Of a stretch of DNA of 18,836 nt, positions 8,295 through 14,409 are shown in pieces (the first letter of the stretch is position 1; each line of letters begins with the position of its first letter). The notes beneath the pieces were generated by a model. That model worked only from the letters and a program-made list of their open reading frames with translations. It searched no databases and was not told where the DNA came from. This stretch comes from Bacteroidota bacterium (lineage in GTDB: Bacteria > Bacteroidota > Bacteroidia > B-17B0 > B-17BO), in the NCBI GenBank assembly GCA_947462425.1, contig CANHPI010000011.1:1-18836 (forward strand), given 5' to 3'. A program made the position numbers and the translations under genes.

Positions 8295-8930
8295 TTATAA
8301 ACTTAATTGATTTAACTCCTTCATCAAATTAGCGGATGTTTCACAAGTTCCATGACCTGGATAGATTATATAATCATCTGCTATAAAAAGTTCTTTCAAC
8401 CATAAATGGGTTAATTCTAGATCCTCTTTATTCCCAGTAGGTAACTTTGTCACCGTTTTTTCTCCGGGTATGAGGGTATCCCCTGTAAACAATAAATTTT
8501 CAATTATTATACAAATACTGGAATCTGTATGTCCTGGAGTATTCTTAAAAATAATTTGTGATTCAAGAAAAAAAATACCATCAATAAAAGATTCGGACGA
8601 TTCCGAATTAACTTTTAATGCAAAACCAACCTGATCATAAAAAAGAGACAGATTGCTTTTAGCTATTGAAATGCGTAGACCACACAAATTTGAACAAATT
8701 ACTTTACATTTAAATTTATCAATCAGAGACTGAACCCCCCATATATGATCAAAGTGTTCGTGAGTAAGTATGACGTAAATCGGCTTAAGCCTTTTAGAAT
8801 TCAAAAATTGCAAAACCTCCTTAGATTCATTCGTCCCTGGATCGATAATCATACATTCTTCTTTTCCAACTTGATATATTACATAACAATTTGAGTTAAC
8901 TGGATAATTCTTGAAAGAATAAACGAGCAT
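8295..8930 (-). CDS. Metallo-beta-lactamase-fold hydrolase (glyoxalase II-like; possible thioesterase)
   Basis: Soluble 211-residue hydrolase with the complete two-metal site of the metallo-beta-lactamase fold: THEHFDH (56-62: His57, His59, Asp61, His62), His134 in TPGHT, Asp151 in FTGDTL and His193 in YPGHG. The size and the PGHTDSS and GDTLIPG spacing are those of glyoxalase II-like proteins, many of which cleave thioesters such as S-lactoylglutathione. Its start overlaps the stop of the preceding short-chain dehydrogenase by one base and it lies between carrier-protein chemistry and the sugar acyltransferase. A thioesterase that releases or proofreads an acyl-carrier-protein product is therefore the best guess. 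It could also be a lactonase or a generic hydrolase; the substrate is not shown by the sequence. Confidence 0.88.
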   Translation of the reverse strand: MLVYSFKNYPVNSNCYVIYQVGKEECMIIDPGTNESKEVLQFLNSKRLKPIYVILTHEHFDHIWGVQSLIDKFKCKVICSNLCGLRISIAKSNLSLFYDQVGFALKVNSESSESFIDGIFFLESQIIFKNTPGHTDSSICIIIENLLFTGDTLIPGEKTVTKLPTGNKEDLELTHLWLKELFIADDYIIYPGHGTCETSANLMKELNQLSL

Positions 8931-9676
8931 TAACCTGAAATATTTATTGATCGCCCCCCATCAACAGTAAATTGCTGCCCAGTTATCCATTTTGATTTAT
9001 TTGATAGTAAAAATTCGGCCATATAACAAATATCTAATGCCTCTCCTATTCCTAAAGGGTAACTAACTTTCATTCGAGCATAAACTTCTTCGTTATCAAA
9101 AATCGCTTGAGTCATTTCAGTTGGAATCGCTCCTGGTAATATTGAATTTAACCTTACCTTTGGAGCTAACTCTACAGCCAAACATTTCATCAAAGTGTCA
9201 ACTGCACCCTTTGATGCACCATACGAACTCATTCCTTTTGCTCCCATATTGCTCAAATTACTTGATAGAAAAACAACAGATTTAAGTGCTTGTGAATTGA
9301 GTTTCTTGTTTATTAACACCTTGGTAATAAGGCTTGCAGAAATAATATTGGTGTTAAATGTTGACATTAAATTTTGCACATTCGACATTTTTAATGGTAA
9401 CATTTTCATATAACCAGCACAATGAACATACCCTATGATTTCTATATTTTCAAATATAATAAACTGGGATAATGAATCTTCTATATCATTAATTTCATTG
9501 AAGTCTTGAACCCAAATTTTATGCTTGAATTTTGCATCACATTGAGACATCACTTTCTCTAATCGTTCTTGGTCTCTTCCGTGTAATATAATATTATTGT
9601 CTTTTGATAAATAAATTGCCATTTCCTTACCGATTCCAGAAGATGAACCCGCAATTAATATAAATGATGTTTTCAT
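8930..9676 (-). CDS. Short-chain dehydrogenase/reductase, second of tandem pair (FabG-like)
   Basis: NAD(P)-dependent classical short-chain dehydrogenase of 248 residues. I place the start at the ATG at 9676, giving MKTSFILIAGSSSGIG with the Gly-rich cofactor loop at 10-16. The frame stays open to an ATG at 9772, but those extra 32 residues overlap the upstream gene, are not family-like and would displace the Rossmann strand. Active-site residues are Asn110, Ser139, Tyr152 and Lys156 (SSYGASKGA), and the C-terminus has KWITGQ...VDGG. It closely resembles the neighbour at 9687-10451, especially near the end (PLGxGEA...FLLS...SKWITG...VDGG), so the two probably arose by duplication. It may reduce a ketone on a carrier-bound acyl chain, or oxidise a different position. 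It overlaps the hydrolase gene by one base. Confidence 0.88.
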   Translation of the reverse strand: MKTSFILIAGSSSGIGKEMAIYLSKDNNIILHGRDQERLEKVMSQCDAKFKHKIWVQDFNEINDIEDSLSQFIIFENIEIIGYVHCAGYMKMLPLKMSNVQNLMSTFNTNIISASLITKVLINKKLNSQALKSVVFLSSNLSNMGAKGMSSYGASKGAVDTLMKCLAVELAPKVRLNSILPGAIPTEMTQAIFDNEEVYARMKVSYPLGIGEALDICYMAEFLLSNKSKWITGQQFTVDGGRSINISG

Positions 9677-9686
9677 AAAGTTAAAA

Positions 9687-10451
9687 TTATTGTGCGGTGA
9701 AACCTCCATCAACAGAAAGTATAGTGCCTGTAATCCATTTTGACATATCTGATAGGAGAAATGCAATTGCATTTGCTACATCATCTGCCTCACCTAAACC
9801 TAATGGATGTAAATTATTTAGCGTATTGTAATAATCTTGGTTAAAAGAACCTGATACTTTATCAAGCATTTGGGTTTTAACAAAGCCTGGTGCTAAACAA
9901 TTAACACGAATATTTTTAGAAGCAAGTTCAATTGATAAGGATTTTGTTACACCATGCAGTGCTGCTTTTGACATAGCATACCCTACATTAGCTGCAGATC
10001 CTACAGAACCGTACACAGATGATATAAATACAATAGACCCTGCTACACCGGCATATACATTTCTACTTGTAAATAATTTTGCCAATTCAATGGCAGCATA
10101 AGTATTTAAATTGAAAATTTCAATTGTTGTTTTGTGATTAATACTTTTTAGGGGTGAAACATATGGACGACCAGCAAGATGCACGAATCCATTTAATTTA
10201 CCGCATTTTTCAACTGCATTAATAATTACAGGTTTAATTTCTAGTGGATTTTGCAGATTTGCTGTTATACAATGAACAAGTGTATCACCACACAATTCTT
10301 TAGTTGATTTCAGCCCTTCATCATTTATATCCAACAAAACCAATTCAGCTCCTAGTCTAGATAACAGCACAGCTGTTGCTCTTCCTAGACCCGAGGCGGC
10401 TCCAGAAATTAAAAACCTTTTTCCATTTAAAGCTATGGGATTAAATGACAT
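9687..10451 (-). CDS. Short-chain dehydrogenase/reductase, 3-oxoacyl-ACP reductase-like (FabG-like)
   Basis: Classical short-chain dehydrogenase of 254 residues, normal for FabG. The cofactor loop is SGAASGLG (16-23). An Asp-Ile-Asn segment after the second strand (LLDIND, 39-44) hints at NADH preference, though FabG enzymes usually use NADPH. The catalytic set is Asn115, Ser145, Tyr158 and Lys162 (GYAMSKAAL), followed by RVNCLAPGFV and a C-terminal KWITGTILSVDGG. It begins one base before the second carrier protein ends its spacing (gap of one base), so a reaction on an acyl group held by that carrier, namely reduction of the 3-keto group made by the ketoacyl synthase, is the natural reading. 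Substrate is inference; fold and family are secure. Confidence 0.9.
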   Translation of the reverse strand: MSFNPIALNGKRFLISGAASGLGRATAVLLSRLGAELVLLDINDEGLKSTKELCGDTLVHCITANLQNPLEIKPVIINAVEKCGKLNGFVHLAGRPYVSPLKSINHKTTIEIFNLNTYAAIELAKLFTSRNVYAGVAGSIVFISSVYGSVGSAANVGYAMSKAALHGVTKSLSIELASKNIRVNCLAPGFVKTQMLDKVSGSFNQDYYNTLNNLHPLGLGEADDVANAIAFLLSDMSKWITGTILSVDGGFTAQ

Positions 10452-10452
10452 T

Positions 10453-10668
10453 TTACTTTTTTGATTGAATTAACTGATATAGGCCTTCTATTGTTTTGGC
10501 GTTGATAATGTCTTGTGCGGAAATGGTAACTGAAAACTCGTCATCTACCAAAGCAATAATTGACAAGCTAGTTAAGGAATCCCAAGCATCAAAAGAAGTG
10601 ATTTCATCTTGAAGAATTACAGAGTCAACTTCCAATAACTCCGCCATTTGATTTAAAAAATTTTCCAT
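10453..10668 (-). CDS. Acyl carrier protein 2
   Basis: Small acidic four-helix carrier protein of 71 residues. The phosphopantetheine attachment site is Ser31 in DAWDSLTSL (27-35), followed by the usual acidic helix VDDEFSVTISAQDI (41-54) used for docking to partner enzymes. It needs a phosphopantetheinyl transferase, which the window does not encode. It sits one base after the ketoacyl synthase gene and one base before the first short-chain dehydrogenase, so it most likely holds the malonyl extender and then the extended acyl chain. It differs clearly from carrier protein 1 in its attachment-site surroundings (DAWDSL against GMLDSF), suggesting separate partners rather than a recent duplication. 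Confidence 0.92.
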   Translation of the reverse strand: MENFLNQMAELLEVDSVILQDEITSFDAWDSLTSLSIIALVDDEFSVTISAQDIINAKTIEGLYQLIQSKK

Positions 10669-10669
10669 A

Positions 10670-11734
10670 TTAATAATCTATTTGTTTACAAAATTCTAAA
10701 GGACCAATATCTATAACCATGGCGGCCCAAGTTAAACCAACACCAAACCCTGAAAGACATAATTTATAAAGCTTATTTTCAATTTCGTTTCCAATATTAA
10801 ACGTTATTGTTAGAGGAATAGTAACACCACTTGAATTGCCAAAATTTTCAACAATATTACTTGGCATTTTATCTCTACTAACTCCGATTTTATCAGCCAA
10901 CTTTTGTAACATAAACCTGTTTGGTTGATGAAACATAAAGTAATCGATTTCTTCTTTGGAAATGTTAGCCAATTTTAAGACCTCATCAATTAATGGCGGA
11001 ACCTCCGTTTGAACAAAATTAAAAACTTCGTCACCTTTCATCACCAAATGATCTTTACTTCTAAAGTTACCACTTGCATCTTCCAACATTTCTGCAGTAT
11101 CAGAACTACTAGGCAATTTAGCTCCGCCAGCTGGAATTTGAAGTGCAAATGCACCTTGACCATTCATTTTAAAAGAACAGGCAATTGAAGTAGCTATATT
11201 TGAACACTCCAAAATTGTAATTGAAGCAGCATCACCAATGAGAGGATTACTATTTCTGTCCCTTTTTGATACTTTAGGACTTATTACATCAGCATTCAAC
11301 AATACTACTTTCTTAATTTCAGGCTGATCAAGTAGCATAAATCCTTGCATCAAACCAACAATATATCCAGCACACCCTTGGTTGATATCCATACATAACA
11401 TATCATGTTTCAACCCTAATATTCCTTGTATTACATTACTTGTTGGGGGCATAATATAATCGGGGGATTGAGTCACCAATATAAGTGCATCGATATCTTC
11501 TTTTTGAAGCAGTTTGTGATCCAAAAGGTAATTTAATCCATGTAAACATAAATCAGAACCAGTAACTCCAGGTTTTACAATTCGTTTTTTGTTAAAACCC
11601 ATTGCAGCTTTAAGCTTTAATGATTTAGCTTCTGAAAAATTATAATTTCCCATCTCATCCTCAAAAGTTACCTCATTACTTGGAAGAATGGTAAGGATGC
11701 CGCTAATTTTTTTATTTTTATAGTGAAAATTCAT
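10670..11734 (-). CDS. Beta-ketoacyl-ACP synthase III family protein (FabH-like)
   Basis: Thiolase-fold condensing enzyme of 354 residues. The Cys-His-Asn triad of KAS III is present: Cys121 in DINQGCAGYIVG (117-128), His269 in MFHQPN (267-272) and Asn300 in ENFGNSSG (296-303). FabH joins a starter thioester to malonyl-ACP with loss of carbon dioxide. Family members in secondary metabolism also use carrier-bound starters or act as acyltransferases. It lies between two carrier protein genes and overlaps the first by one base (TAATG), which fits condensation of a starter on carrier 1 with an extender on carrier 2. At 354 residues it is slightly longer than housekeeping FabH (about 320-330), with extra sequence before residue 50 and around 200-230. 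A role in membrane lipid synthesis is unlikely given its neighbours. Starter identity is unknown. Confidence 0.92.
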   Translation of the reverse strand: MNFHYKNKKISGILTILPSNEVTFEDEMGNYNFSEAKSLKLKAAMGFNKKRIVKPGVTGSDLCLHGLNYLLDHKLLQKEDIDALILVTQSPDYIMPPTSNVIQGILGLKHDMLCMDINQGCAGYIVGLMQGFMLLDQPEIKKVVLLNADVISPKVSKRDRNSNPLIGDAASITILECSNIATSIACSFKMNGQGAFALQIPAGGAKLPSSSDTAEMLEDASGNFRSKDHLVMKGDEVFNFVQTEVPPLIDEVLKLANISKEEIDYFMFHQPNRFMLQKLADKIGVSRDKMPSNIVENFGNSSGVTIPLTITFNIGNEIENKLYKLCLSGFGVGLTWAAMVIDIGPLEFCKQIDY

Positions 11735-11964
11735 TATTTCACACCATATTTCGAAAGTAAAGTTACAATTGTATCAACTGTTGAAAAATTATCAGGGGTA
11801 ATATCTGTTCCATCAATTGATATCTTATATTCTTCATCTAATTCCGTTACCAATGTAATAATATCAAACGAATCTAACATTCCATTTTCAAAAAAATTCA
11901 CTTCCTCATTGAAGTCAAATTCAGATCTAATTCCAGTAAGTATCTCAATTATTCTAGCCTTCAT
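11734..11964 (-). CDS. Acyl carrier protein 1 (DltC/PCP-like)
   Basis: Carrier protein of 76 residues. The phosphopantetheine site is Ser32 in GMLDSFDIITLV (28-39), the LDSFD form seen in D-alanyl carrier protein DltC and in carriers served by stand-alone adenylation ligases. The acidic recognition helix follows (TELDEEY, 40-46). The start overlaps the last 11 bases of the GNAT-like gene, and the stop overlaps the ketoacyl synthase start by one base. With an amino-acid-type adenylation enzyme two genes upstream, this is the likely acceptor of the activated acid. An ORF on the opposite strand here is only its shadow. Confidence 0.92.
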   Translation of the reverse strand: MKARIIEILTGIRSEFDFNEEVNFFENGMLDSFDIITLVTELDEEYKISIDGTDITPDNFSTVDTIVTLLSKYGVK

Positions 11965-12784
11965 ATTTTATATTTTTATTAATTAGGACAAAGTTATACA
12001 TTTTTTCTGCTTTAAAACCATAGTGTTCGTAACGAACAATAGCATTTTCATTTGTTTGAATAACCCAAAACAATTGCCTTTTTGAAGCCCTACCTTTTAA
12101 CAAGAAGTAATTAAATAATTTTGAGCCTAATTTTTTTTCTCTAAAAAGAGGGCTTACGAACCAATATCTCAAATATAAAGTCACTCCAATCAATTGATAA
12201 ATAATAAAACCCGCAACTTTGTTTTCAAGCTTGTATACCAAAACATTTTCATTATTTGTCCATAAAACAACTTCATCAAGTGTAGGTAGTTGTTCCGCTT
12301 TGGTATCGAAAAACGAATTTAATTGGTTGAATACCTCTAAAGAATCCTCTTGATTAGCAACTTTTAAATTTTGATCTGTAACTTCCTCAATTTTTAAATT
12401 ACTATTTGAAATACGATTCATCCTAACTAAGGAAGTATATACATTAAATTCATTATGGCAGAATACTTTTAATAATTCTGAATCAATTTCGGTAGTTATA
12501 ACATCTACAATTAAAGTCAAATCCGAATAAATACTAACTAAATTTTCAAGACCCTTCCCTAATTCTGATAAATCCGAAGCATAATAATATAAATTCAAAT
12601 AATACCCATTCTGCTTAAATAAAAAAACTACTTCGCCAATTGTAATTTCGAATAATTTTTCTTTATTTATAAGATCTTCACTTTTTGCCGAATTAAAGTA
12701 ATAATTAGTTATACTTTTTTTCTTGAAGCTTTTAACAAAATTAGATGCATTAATAAAGAAATCTAATTTGGTGATTTTTTCCAT
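11954..12784 (-). CDS. GNAT-fold N-acyltransferase-like protein of unknown substrate
   Basis: Protein of 276 residues whose C-terminal half (about 130-265) has the GNAT acyl-CoA/acyl-ACP transferase fold. Strand beta-4 YLRYWFVSP (204-212) is followed by the pyrophosphate-binding loop FREKKLGSKLF (214-224), a variant of the Q/RxxGxG/A motif. The typical end motif is NENAIVRYEHYGFKAEKMY (245-263). The N-terminal ~125 residues show no motif I recognise; the size would allow a second, decayed GNAT domain. The gene overlaps the ligase stop by one base and the carrier-protein start by 11 bases, so it is wired between activation and loading. It might acylate an amino group on the carrier-bound amino acid, or move the acyl group to the sugar. 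Both are inference. Confidence 0.75.
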   Translation of the reverse strand: MEKITKLDFFINASNFVKSFKKKSITNYYFNSAKSEDLINKEKLFEITIGEVVFLFKQNGYYLNLYYYASDLSELGKGLENLVSIYSDLTLIVDVITTEIDSELLKVFCHNEFNVYTSLVRMNRISNSNLKIEEVTDQNLKVANQEDSLEVFNQLNSFFDTKAEQLPTLDEVVLWTNNENVLVYKLENKVAGFIIYQLIGVTLYLRYWFVSPLFREKKLGSKLFNYFLLKGRASKRQLFWVIQTNENAIVRYEHYGFKAEKMYNFVLINKNIKYEG

Positions 12785-14304
12785 TAATTAATTTGATTCT
12801 TTAACATAAGTCTATCAATTTTACCATTGTTATTTCTTGGCAACTCATCCATTCTAATATATACAGTAGGTATCATATATTTAGGCAAAATACTGGCAAT
12901 GTGTTTTCTAAATTCGGCTGGGGATATTTCAATTTCAGATTCATAAAATAAGGTAATTTCTTTTTTAGTTGATTGATAAACTACACAGCCATTTTTGGCT
13001 ATTTTAAGAGTATTAACAATAACATGTTCAATTTCCCCAAGTTCGATACGATATCCAAGATGTTTAACTAAACTATCTTTACGACCTTTAAAGACAATTT
13101 CACCAAAACTATTTTTAGCAACTACATCCCCTGTTCTATAAATAACCTCTGGATAGGATTTGTTCAATGGATTCTGAACAAATGCAGAAGCAGTTTTTTC
13201 AGGATTATTATAATAACCCATAGCTAACGAAGTACCCCTTACACATAATTCCCCTTCTTCGCCTTCTTTTATTAATTCATCCTTATCATTTAAAATAAGA
13301 ATATCTGTGTTTCGATAAGGAATACCTATCGGAAGCGGTTCATCATCCGCGATTTCTCTATTTACAATAAAATATGTACAATCTAATGTAATTTCAATTG
13401 GACCATATAAATTAGCAAATAAGGCATGATTTAATAAACGCTTCCAATAATTGAATTGTTTAGTAGGAAAAACTTCTCCAGCAAACCAAACAGTTTTTAG
13501 ATCAGTGAGTTGAATCGCCTCTAACAAATTCATGTTTGCAATGTTTACCATAATAGTAGGCACCCAAAAAATAAAGCTAACTGCTTCACGAGACAAAATC
13601 TCTAGTATCTTAATTGGAAATGCTGCTAAACCATCTGGGATTAGCACTAAAGTAGAACCTTTAGCCATTAACATACAAAGTTCAAAACTATATATATCAA
13701 AAACCAATGGTGATAATGATCCTATTATTTCATCATTCGTAAATTTAAACACCTTATCCGAAACCTCGATAAAATCAATAAAGCTTCGATGATTCAAAAC
13801 TACACCTTTAGGAACCCCTGTTGAACCAGATGTATTGATAATGCAATATGGATCTGTATCTACTTGAAGATCCATTTGCAAAAACAACATTGAATGATTT
13901 GATTCTTGATTAAAATCTACTTCGTCAATCAATAACATCTTCTCATTTTCAATAGTACCATTCAATAATTTTAAATTAGCAGTGCTAGTAATAACAATTA
14001 CAGGTTTTATTAAATCAAAGATGTTTTTTATGCGCTCCTTGGGGCTCTTCACATCAATGTTCATGTAGATATTACTTGAATAAGTAATTGCTAAATCAGC
14101 CACTACACTTTCTATTGATTTAGGCAAGAAAACCGCAACAGGCATGTTAGATACATTTTTTTTTGCTAAAATTTTATTTGCCAAATTTTGTGACTTATTG
14201 TCTAAATCTCGAAATGAAATAGTATTTTCACCATCTATAACAGCAATATTATGTTGATTTATTTCAACTGTTTTAAAAAAATATTCTAAAATGTTTTTTT
14301 TCAT
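12784..14304 (-). CDS. Stand-alone amino-acid-type adenylation ligase (DltA/NRPS A-domain-like)
   Basis: ATP-dependent acid-activating enzyme of 506 residues, the size of DltA, which adenylates an acid and passes it to the thiol of a carrier protein. Core motifs in order: P-loop NTSGSTGVPKG (157-167), FDIYSFEL (202-209), NLYGPIEITLDCTYF (298-312), YRTGDVV (389-395), GYRIELGEIE (417-426) and NNNGKIDR (491-498) with catalytic Lys495. Asp203 matches the Asp that NRPS A domains use to hold the alpha-amino group, so an amino acid substrate is favoured over a plain fatty acid. The usual Thr of YGPTE is Ile here. No condensation or carrier domain is fused. The start follows a strong ribosome binding site and a 105-base leader, so it probably opens its own transcript. 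Likely partner: carrier protein 1. Confidence 0.92.
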   Translation of the reverse strand: MKKNILEYFFKTVEINQHNIAVIDGENTISFRDLDNKSQNLANKILAKKNVSNMPVAVFLPKSIESVVADLAITYSSNIYMNIDVKSPKERIKNIFDLIKPVIVITSTANLKLLNGTIENEKMLLIDEVDFNQESNHSMLFLQMDLQVDTDPYCIINTSGSTGVPKGVVLNHRSFIDFIEVSDKVFKFTNDEIIGSLSPLVFDIYSFELCMLMAKGSTLVLIPDGLAAFPIKILEILSREAVSFIFWVPTIMVNIANMNLLEAIQLTDLKTVWFAGEVFPTKQFNYWKRLLNHALFANLYGPIEITLDCTYFIVNREIADDEPLPIGIPYRNTDILILNDKDELIKEGEEGELCVRGTSLAMGYYNNPEKTASAFVQNPLNKSYPEVIYRTGDVVAKNSFGEIVFKGRKDSLVKHLGYRIELGEIEHVIVNTLKIAKNGCVVYQSTKKEITLFYESEIEISPAEFRKHIASILPKYMIPTVYIRMDELPRNNNGKIDRLMLKNQIN

Positions 14305-14310
14305 GTTTTA

Positions 14311-14316
14311 CCTCCT
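14311..14316 (-). promoter_or_regulatory. Strong Shine-Dalgarno sequence for the adenylation ligase
   Basis: The minus strand reads AGGAGG followed by six bases (TAAAAC) and then the ATG at 14304. This is a near-perfect match to the 16S rRNA 3' end at good spacing. The other starts I examined closely in this window (11734, 9676, 5818, 16916) have no such site, and Bacteroidota in general use Shine-Dalgarno pairing rarely. It supports ATG 14304 as the start. Confidence 0.7.
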
Positions 14317-14360
14317 GAATTGTATTCGAAAAAAATTACAGCACAATTGTTCTAAGACAT

Positions 14361-14391
14361 TTTTTTAAAAAGTAGTGATATTTTTTAAAAA
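14361..14391. repeat. Pair of 11-base A/T direct repeats, 20-base period
   Basis: The plus strand has TTTTTTAAAAA at 14361-14371 and again at 14381-14391, exactly 20 bases apart, about two helical turns. Each copy contains the perfect palindrome TTTTTAAAAA. Same-face spacing could suit a regulator or intrinsic DNA bending, but in such AT-rich DNA chance is a serious alternative. Confidence 0.4.
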
Positions 14392-14409
14392 TTGCGGCAA
14401 AATCTTTGA

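Larger units (their letters stand above)
14305..14409 (-). promoter_or_regulatory. Leader upstream of the acyl-cassette; possible internal promoter
   Basis: This 105-base stretch between the aminotransferase stop and the ligase start is the longest gene-free gap in the window; nearly all other gaps within the operon are 16 bases or less. It is almost all A and T, holds two spaced TTTTTAAAAA palindromes and ends in a strong ribosome binding site. On the minus strand a TACTTTTT (14375-14368) resembles the Bacteroidota -7 element TAnnTTTG, but its upstream partner is only a weak match with poor spacing. So an internal promoter is suggested by gap size and composition, not shown by a clean consensus. 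Confidence 0.35.

Noticed and set aside
9677..9772. 32-residue N-terminal extension of the second short-chain dehydrogenase
   Set aside because: It overlaps the end of the upstream gene, does not look like the family, and an ATG at 9676 sits directly before the Rossmann strand.
10670..11734. Housekeeping FabH of fatty acid synthesis
   Set aside because: It lies inside a capsule operon between two private carrier proteins, is longer than usual FabH, and no other membrane-lipid genes are near.
11723..11986. Plus-strand frame over carrier protein 1
   Set aside because: Antisense shadow of a clearly recognised carrier protein gene; no family features.
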